A DNA stretch of 38,301 bases from NCBI GenBank assembly GCA_934255515.1, contig CAKQON010000012.1:1-38301 (forward strand), written 5' to 3'. The DNA is from an uncultured Sutterella sp. (lineage in GTDB: Bacteria > Pseudomonadota > Gammaproteobacteria > Burkholderiales > Burkholderiaceae_F). The notes beneath the pieces are model-generated. The model was not told the origin of the DNA. It worked only from the letters and a program-made list of their open reading frames with translations, and searched no databases. Shown in pieces: positions 33,479-38,301 of this stretch; position 1 is the first letter of the stretch, and every line of letters starts with the position of its first letter. Position numbers and translations under genes: made by a program.

Positions 33479-33952
33479 TCAGCTCATCGGCATCGGTTCG
33501 CGCCGCACGAGCCGCTTCCAGCCGTAAAGGATTCGGTAGGCAACCCAGATGCCAAGCACCAGCAGGCCGCCGATCAGCGTAAAGAATCCAATGCCGACAA
33601 AAGCGAGCGGCATCGAAATGATGTAGATGAGAATCATCCAGAGAAACGCATACCAGAACGTGCGGATCTGCCAGGAGAAGTGCGAGGCCACGAACGTCCC
33701 GCGGGCGTCGGAGCGGAAGATATAGTTGATGATGACGGCAAGGATGGAGGGGCCGGAAAAAACAAAAGCTCCGGCTATGGAAAGTCCTGCCGTAAGAAGT
33801 CCCGTCAGTATGGAAATGCTGTGGAGGCCGTAAACAATGTGGGCAACAGTGACCGTTCCGGATGCCGGCTCAACATAATCCTCGAGCCGGTCGCGGTGTT
33901 CGATATCCACTATCTCGTTCGGGTCGCGACGGGCATAGCGCTTCTCTGGCAT
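33479..33952 (-). CDS. Membrane protein of unknown function (COG3671-like)
   Basis: A 157-residue membrane protein with three helices (about 36-60, 66-78 partial, and 100-142 forming one or two). The segment TVTVAHIVYGLHSISILTG followed by FVFSGPSILAVIINYIFRSD and SHFSWQIRTFWYAFLW resembles a conserved proteobacterial DUF4870/COG3671-like group. The function is unknown. The gene runs divergently from the next plus-strand gene with 53 nt between starts. Confidence 0.78.
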   Translation of the reverse strand: MPEKRYARRDPNEIVDIEHRDRLEDYVEPASGTVTVAHIVYGLHSISILTGLLTAGLSIAGAFVFSGPSILAVIINYIFRSDARGTFVASHFSWQIRTFWYAFLWMILIYIISMPLAFVGIGFFTLIGGLLVLGIWVAYRILYGWKRLVRREPMPMS

Positions 33953-34005
33953 GCTTCTTCTTCCTATTTGATCTGCGGGAAGCTCTCTTCCCGAGTCTCA
34001 ATATT

Positions 34006-34548
34006 ATGGTAGCTGCACTCTCAGATTGGTCTCCGGCGGCGGTTTTTGCCGCTGCACTTTTGTCTCCCGGATGGGGCGCTCTGCTCGCCGGCGGTTTTTC
34101 CTGGGTGTTTGCATCGAGCCCCGAACTCCTCGGAATATGCGCCGCTGCCGGCGGCTTTCTGCGCGACGCCGGCATCTATGCAATTCTTCGCCGTCAAAAT
34201 GCAGAAACCGAAAAAATGCCTGCCGGAGGCTTTTCGCTGTTTTCATGCATCGCGTTACAATCGATTCACCTTTTTCGATTGGATCTAGCGCGCCGAGCCG
34301 CTGCCGACTGCGTTCCAAGTCTTCGCTTTTTCGGAGCACTTGCCGCAGGTTCCTGCCTTGGAGCCCTTGTAGGCGCCTTCATCGCCTACTTCGGCCTTGC
34401 CGTATATTTCGGCGGCTGGGGCCGCGAATCCGCCTATCCCATACTTACCGGCCTCATTGTGCTTGCGCTTCTCGTTGCTGAAACGTGGCGCATAGTGCTT
34501 GAGCGCCTGATTCTGAGATACCGTTTACATGAGAATTCTCCTCGTTGA
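34006..34548 (+). CDS. Membrane protein preceding a two-component system
   Basis: A 180-residue hydrophobic protein, family not recognised. Helices are likely at about 10-45 (Gly/Ala-rich, one or two), 77-92 weak, 105-130 and 140-162; the C-terminus is basic. The frame is open from 33862, but ATG 34006 is preferred because the upstream part is antisense to the neighbouring gene and polar. Its last 20 nt overlap the start of the response regulator gene, so the three genes form one operon. It could be an accessory to the sensor kinase, which is inference from position only. Confidence 0.65.
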   Translation: MVAALSDWSPAAVFAAALLSPGWGALLAGGFSWVFASSPELLGICAAAGGFLRDAGIYAILRRQNAETEKMPAGGFSLFSCIALQSIHLFRLDLARRAAADCVPSLRFFGALAAGSCLGALVGAFIAYFGLAVYFGGWGRESAYPILTGLIVLALLVAETWRIVLERLILRYRLHENSPR

Positions 34549-35185
34549 AGATGACGACATGATCGGCGAAAGCGTCGTTGCCGGCCTTGAATGCGAAGGC
34601 CATGCCGTTGACTGGGTCCGGGACGGCAACTCCGCGCTTTTAGCTCTTAATACGACAGAGTTTTCACTCGTCATACTTGACCTCGGCCTTCCCGGCAAGG
34701 ATGGCCTGCAGGTTCTCAAGGAAATGCGCGCCAAGCGCAACGCGACGCCTGTTCTCGTCACAACCGCCCGGGACACGGTTGACGACCGCATCCGCGGCCT
34801 TGATATGGGCGCCGACGACTACCTTATCAAACCCTACGATCTTGATGAGCTTTCAGCGCGCATCCGCGCGCTGCTGAGGCGTTCCGCAGGCCGTGCAGAC
34901 CCGATCCTAGAGCGCGGCGAACTCCGGATTTCGCCTCACACGCGCGAGGTGACCTATCGCGGGGAACCCGTCATTCTCTCGTCGAAGGAATATGCGCTTC
35001 TCTTTGCGCTTGCTGAACGACAGGGCGTTGTCTGGAGCCGTTCCCAGCTCGAGGAAAAGCTCTACAACTGGGACAACACGGTAGGATCGAACGCCATTGA
35101 AGTGCACATCCACCACCTGCGCAAGAAGCTTTCCGACAGCGCCATCAAAACTGTCCGCGGCGTAGGCTATCTGCTTGAAACCTAA
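34529..35185 (+). CDS. OmpR-family response regulator (QseB/PmrA-like)
   Basis: A 218-residue DNA-binding regulator. Receiver domain: acidic residues E7-D8-D9, phosphoacceptor D51 (VILDLGLPGKDGL), conserved T near 79 and K101 (YLIKPYD). The C-terminal winged helix covers about 125-217 with VILSSKEYALLFAL and EVHIHHLRKKL. The closest pattern is the QseB/PmrA/BasR group. It overlaps the preceding gene by 20 nt and is followed by the kinase 23 nt downstream. Confidence 0.93.
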   Translation: MRILLVEDDDMIGESVVAGLECEGHAVDWVRDGNSALLALNTTEFSLVILDLGLPGKDGLQVLKEMRAKRNATPVLVTTARDTVDDRIRGLDMGADDYLIKPYDLDELSARIRALLRRSAGRADPILERGELRISPHTREVTYRGEPVILSSKEYALLFALAERQGVVWSRSQLEEKLYNWDNTVGSNAIEVHIHHLRKKLSDSAIKTVRGVGYLLET

Positions 35186-35208
35186 TTGCCTGACACAAAG
35201 GGCCAAGC

Positions 35209-36573
35209 ATGACCTCCATTCGCAGGAAGCTCCTTTTTACGCTGCTTCTGGCGCTTCTGGCTGCCGGATTCACGACAGCCACCGCCACTTTTTTCTCCGC
35301 GCAGGCGGAGTTCAATGAATTCCTGGACTCCCATCTGCGCGAAACCGCGGAGTCGCTCGGCGACTCCGTACGGCACAGCATGCCTACCAAGGAGCCCGAG
35401 CACCTGACCATCATCGGTGATGCGCCGAGCTACCGCGTCATCGTGCAGGTCTACGATTCTGCGCACAACAGTCTCTGGCAACGGGAGGGGGCTCCCGCCA
35501 TGCCGCTCCCCGAGGGGCCCGGCTTCGGCCTGGTCAAGGTTGAGGGGAAAACCTGGCGGACTTATTCCGTCGCCGTCGGCCCGCTGGTCATTACCGCAGG
35601 GCAGGATCTGGAGGTGCGCACATCACTCGCCGCCACAGCTGCCTTCCGCATCCTTCAGCCGCTTTGCCTGCTTCTGCCCTTCATCGCCATCGCAGTTTGG
35701 ATTGTTGTCGGAAGCGGCCTTGCACCACTCGAAAAAACCGCACGATCCGTAGCGCGCCGTTCGCCGACATCCCTTGAACCGCTCTCTACCAAGGGGCTCC
35801 CGGCAGAACTCGCAAGTCTTGTAAACGCCATCAACGATCTCCTGCGGCGCCTCGCAGACAGCCTCTCAGCTCAGCAGCGATTTGCGTCCGATGCTGCGCA
35901 TGAACTGCGCACGCCTCTTACGGCGCTGAAGCTCCAGGTTCAGCTGGCTCAAAGAGCAAAAACGCCTGAAGCGCAGCAGAAATGCTTCTCCCGCCTCAAC
36001 GAAGGGATTAACCGGGCAACACGCCTGGTGCAGCAGCTTCTTACCATTGCCCGCCTGGATCCGGATGCGTCCAAAAAGCCGATGACGACCATTAATCTCG
36101 CTGAACTGGTCAAAAGCGTGCGGGACGACATGGCTCCAATTGCGGCCCAGAAGAATATTGAAATTACGGAAGATGCCCGCCCAGCCATGCTTGACGGCAT
36201 GGAGGATGCCATTCGTCTGATGGTCACCAACCTAACGGACAACGCAATCCGCTACACGCCTGAAGGCGGACGCATTGAAATCACGTCCTCCACCGAACAC
36301 GGTCTCTCCGTGCTACGCGTCTGCGACAACGGTCCGGGCATTGCACCTGAAGAACGCAGCCGCGTTTTCGACCGCTTCTACCGCGCGCTCGGCACCAAAA
36401 CATCCGGTACGGGCCTGGGCCTCGCCATCGTGAAGCGCATTGTCGACATTCATCACGGCACTGTTGAGATTGAGGACGGTCTTGATGGACGAGGAACCAT
36501 CTTCAAGCTTTCCTTCCCTCCGCTCGGCGCCTCATCTCACCACACTGCCGCAGTACCGTCCAGCCGCATCTGA
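35209..36573 (+). CDS. Sensor histidine kinase (QseC-like)
   Basis: A 454-residue membrane kinase. Helix 1 is at about 7-28, a periplasmic domain spans about 30-145, helix 2 is at about 152-173, followed by a HAMP-like linker. HisKA follows with phosphorylated H231 (DAAHELRTPLTAL). HATPase: N box LTDNAIRYTP, G1 DNGPGIAPEERSRVF, G2 GTGLGLAIVKRIV. The size is close to E. coli QseC (449). The signal is unknown; it is the cognate partner of the regulator just upstream. Confidence 0.93.
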   Translation: MTSIRRKLLFTLLLALLAAGFTTATATFFSAQAEFNEFLDSHLRETAESLGDSVRHSMPTKEPEHLTIIGDAPSYRVIVQVYDSAHNSLWQREGAPAMPLPEGPGFGLVKVEGKTWRTYSVAVGPLVITAGQDLEVRTSLAATAAFRILQPLCLLLPFIAIAVWIVVGSGLAPLEKTARSVARRSPTSLEPLSTKGLPAELASLVNAINDLLRRLADSLSAQQRFASDAAHELRTPLTALKLQVQLAQRAKTPEAQQKCFSRLNEGINRATRLVQQLLTIARLDPDASKKPMTTINLAELVKSVRDDMAPIAAQKNIEITEDARPAMLDGMEDAIRLMVTNLTDNAIRYTPEGGRIEITSSTEHGLSVLRVCDNGPGIAPEERSRVFDRFYRALGTKTSGTGLGLAIVKRIVDIHHGTVEIEDGLDGRGTIFKLSFPPLGASSHHTAAVPSSRI

Positions 36574-36735
36574 AGGCGATCCTCTTCATCTCTTCTGTTA
36601 CAAATTTAACCGGACCAAAACACGCTTTACTCTAGCGTTTCTGAAGGATTTCACTCCCTCAGGTAGAGTTTTTGCTATTAGAAACATAGAGAACCGGTCG
36701 ATGCACCCGGCATCAGGCTAAGAGGAGCCTTTTTC

Positions 36736-38169
36736 ATGAAGTCGTTCACTAAGACCACGCTTGTTGCTGCTCTCAGCGCAGCGCTGATCCTTGCCGCCCC
36801 GCTTTCTGCCAGCGCGGCAGACTCCGAGCAGCAGACTGCCCAGTCCGTTACTCAGCTTCCCAATTTCGTCAAGCTGGTTGAAGACAACGGCCCCGGCGTC
36901 GTCAACATTTCCATCATTAAGAATGCCCGTACGGTTTCTGTGCCTTTCGGCATTCCCGGAATGGATGAACGTCATGCGGACATCTTCCGCCGCTTCGGCT
37001 TCCCCATGCCTTTCGGCGGCGGTGAAGAGGAAATTCCCGAGCAGCGCGGCACCGGGTCGGGCTTCATCATTTCCGATGACGGCCTCATCATGACGAATGC
37101 GCATGTTGTTGAAGGGGCGGACCGCATTGTCGTTCGTCTCACCGACAAGCGCGAATTCACCGGCAAAGTGCTCGGCACCGACAAGCAGACCGACATCGCC
37201 ATCGTCAAGATTGACGCCAAGAATCTGCCTGTTCTCAAGATCGGCGATTCCCAGAAGCTTAAGGTCGGCGAATGGGTGGCAGCCATCGGCAGCCCCTTTG
37301 GACTCGACAATACGGTGACCGCCGGCATCGTCTCTGCGCTTTCGCGGAATCTGCCTACAGATCAGTACGTTCCCTTTATTCAGACCGACGTTGCCGTTAA
37401 CCCGGGCAATTCGGGCGGCCCGCTCTTCAATATGGCGGGCGAGGTGGTCGGCATCAATTCGCAGATCTTCTCGACTTCCGGCGGCTTCATGGGTCTCTCC
37501 TTTGCCATTCCGATCGATCTTGCCATGCAGATCAAGGATCAGCTCGTGAAGGACGGCCGTGTCACCCGCGGCTACGTTGGCGTCTACATCCAGCAGATAA
37601 CCCAAGAACTGGCCGATTCCTTTGCGCTCAAGGCGCCTGAAGGCGCTCTGGTGACGAAGGTCGAAAAGGGCAGCCCTGCAGAGAAGGCCGGACTCAAGGC
37701 TGGCGACGTCATTACGGAATTCAACGGCAGGAAGATTACGTCTTCCGTGTCTCTTCCGATGCTCGTTTCTTCTGTTCGCCCGGGCACCAAGGCTGAGCTT
37801 ACGGTGATCCGCGACAAGAAGGAGCAAAAGCTCTCCATCACCATCGGCACCAATCCCAATTCGGATCAGTCTGCCGGCGGCGCAGCCAAAGAAAACGGAC
37901 ACCGTCTCGGCATTGAAGGCCGCATCCTCACGGATGAGGAAAGCCGTGAGGCCGACACGACGGGGCTTCTCATCACCAAGGTGGGCAAGTTCGCCTCTTC
38001 AGTCGGCCTCGCTCCTGGCGACATCATCGTGAGCGCCAACGGCAAGCTGGTAAAGAGCGCTGAAGATCTTCAGAAGGCCTGCCGCGAGGACAAGGTGCTT
38101 CTCCTCGTACAGCGCGATGGAGGCCGCATCTTCATCCCGGTCCGCTTCGATAAGGACCAGAAGAAGTAA
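36736..38169 (+). CDS. degQ: Periplasmic serine protease DegP/DegQ (HtrA, Do family)
   Basis: A 477-residue periplasmic protease and chaperone. A signal peptide covers 1-27 (LSASA-AD). The catalytic triad is H123 (TNAHVVEG), D153 (QTDIAIV) and S226 (GNSGGPLF). Two PDZ domains follow, about 285-375 and 395-475. AGGAG precedes ATG 36736. The DegP-specific Q-linker is not obvious, so DegQ or MucD is the better label, and orthology is uncertain. It lies 162 nt after the kinase and has its own terminator. A possible link to the QseBC-like system in envelope stress is inference. Confidence 0.95.
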   Translation: MKSFTKTTLVAALSAALILAAPLSASAADSEQQTAQSVTQLPNFVKLVEDNGPGVVNISIIKNARTVSVPFGIPGMDERHADIFRRFGFPMPFGGGEEEIPEQRGTGSGFIISDDGLIMTNAHVVEGADRIVVRLTDKREFTGKVLGTDKQTDIAIVKIDAKNLPVLKIGDSQKLKVGEWVAAIGSPFGLDNTVTAGIVSALSRNLPTDQYVPFIQTDVAVNPGNSGGPLFNMAGEVVGINSQIFSTSGGFMGLSFAIPIDLAMQIKDQLVKDGRVTRGYVGVYIQQITQELADSFALKAPEGALVTKVEKGSPAEKAGLKAGDVITEFNGRKITSSVSLPMLVSSVRPGTKAELTVIRDKKEQKLSITIGTNPNSDQSAGGAAKENGHRLGIEGRILTDEESREADTTGLLITKVGKFASSVGLAPGDIIVSANGKLVKSAEDLQKACREDKVLLLVQRDGGRIFIPVRFDKDQKK

Positions 38170-38190
38170 TCTCCTGTCGGACCAGCATTG

Positions 38191-38230
38191 AAAAATCCCC
38201 CGTTCTTGCCGAAGACCGGGGGATTTTTTT
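38191..38230 (+). terminator. Rho-independent terminator after degQ
   Basis: AAAAATCCCCCG (38191-38202) pairs with CGGGGGATTTTT (38217-38228), with a 14-nt loop and T7 tail. It is perfect and symmetric, so it may work in both directions. Confidence 0.95.
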
Positions 38231-38301
38231 GGTTCTTCGGAAATTAGCGGGCAACCTCTACTAAAGAAGTAGAAACTTTAAAGCGATTACTGAGGAGTGT
38301 T
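38231..38301 (+). other. Leader of the next gene at the window edge
   Basis: No coding sequence is visible in these 71 nt. GAGGAG at 38292-38297 looks like a ribosome-binding site for a gene starting just past the edge. In several proteobacteria lepA follows the mucD/degQ gene, but its identity here cannot be seen. Confidence 0.4.

Overview
The window looks like a chromosomal segment of a host-associated betaproteobacterium, most likely Burkholderiales/Sutterellaceae (Sutterella, Parasutterella or a relative). This is inference from gene content and order, not from a marker gene. The clues are a Tyr-Gly-Thr tRNA cluster, the run argS - SPOR protein - DsbA - SDR, FolE2, a YaeQ protein, moderately high GC, and a respiratory gene set suited to anaerobic or microaerobic growth. 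No phage, insertion sequence, integrase or CRISPR array is visible. The region reads as compact core genome with a concentrated energy-metabolism section.

Layout. 1-461: three tRNA genes on the minus strand with a recognisable promoter. 462-2419: cardiolipin synthase, convergent with a small membrane protein. 2420-7536: folE2, argS, a SPOR protein, a DsbA thiol oxidase and an SDR, all on plus. 7554-10728: recQ and sstT on minus. 11160-12377: a TetA-like MFS transporter. 12525-17595: periplasmic nitrate reductase operon napDAGHB. 17627-20315: NarL/NarX-like two-component system, convergent with nap. 20419-24978: pyruvate (2-oxoacid):ferredoxin oxidoreductase operon porG-porA-porB plus a fused GltD-like flavoprotein/ferredoxin. 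25388-26507: a lipoprotein and a DUF1801-like protein. 26576-28770: an alpha/beta hydrolase and an unusual AAA+ regulator. 28937-32753: cytochrome bd operon cydP-cydA-cydB-cydX-ybgE-truncated haemoglobin. 32837-33952: yaeQ and a membrane protein on minus. 34006-36573: a membrane protein followed by a QseBC-type two-component system. 36736-38169: a DegP/DegQ periplasmic protease.

How the genes fit together. The middle of the window is an anaerobic energy block. POR would oxidise pyruvate and reduce ferredoxin-type centres. The GltD-like fusion protein could move those electrons to or from NAD(P). NapGH would pass quinol electrons to NapAB in the periplasm, and a NarX/NarL-like pair with a NarX-type P-box would sense nitrate. 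Cytochrome bd with its small subunits and a globin would handle low oxygen or nitrosative stress. DsbA, DegQ and the QseBC-like system serve the envelope.

The most interesting non-gene signals are: a cluster of inverted repeats in the 409-bp leader upstream of porG, including a 12+12 perfect palindrome and a hairpin over the porG ribosome-binding site; a set of TTTGGC half-sites between an AAA+ regulator lacking a GAFTGA motif and the cyd operon; and a 19-bp imperfect hairpin between cydB and a 29-codon cydX. I did not find a clearly new defence or mobile system here.
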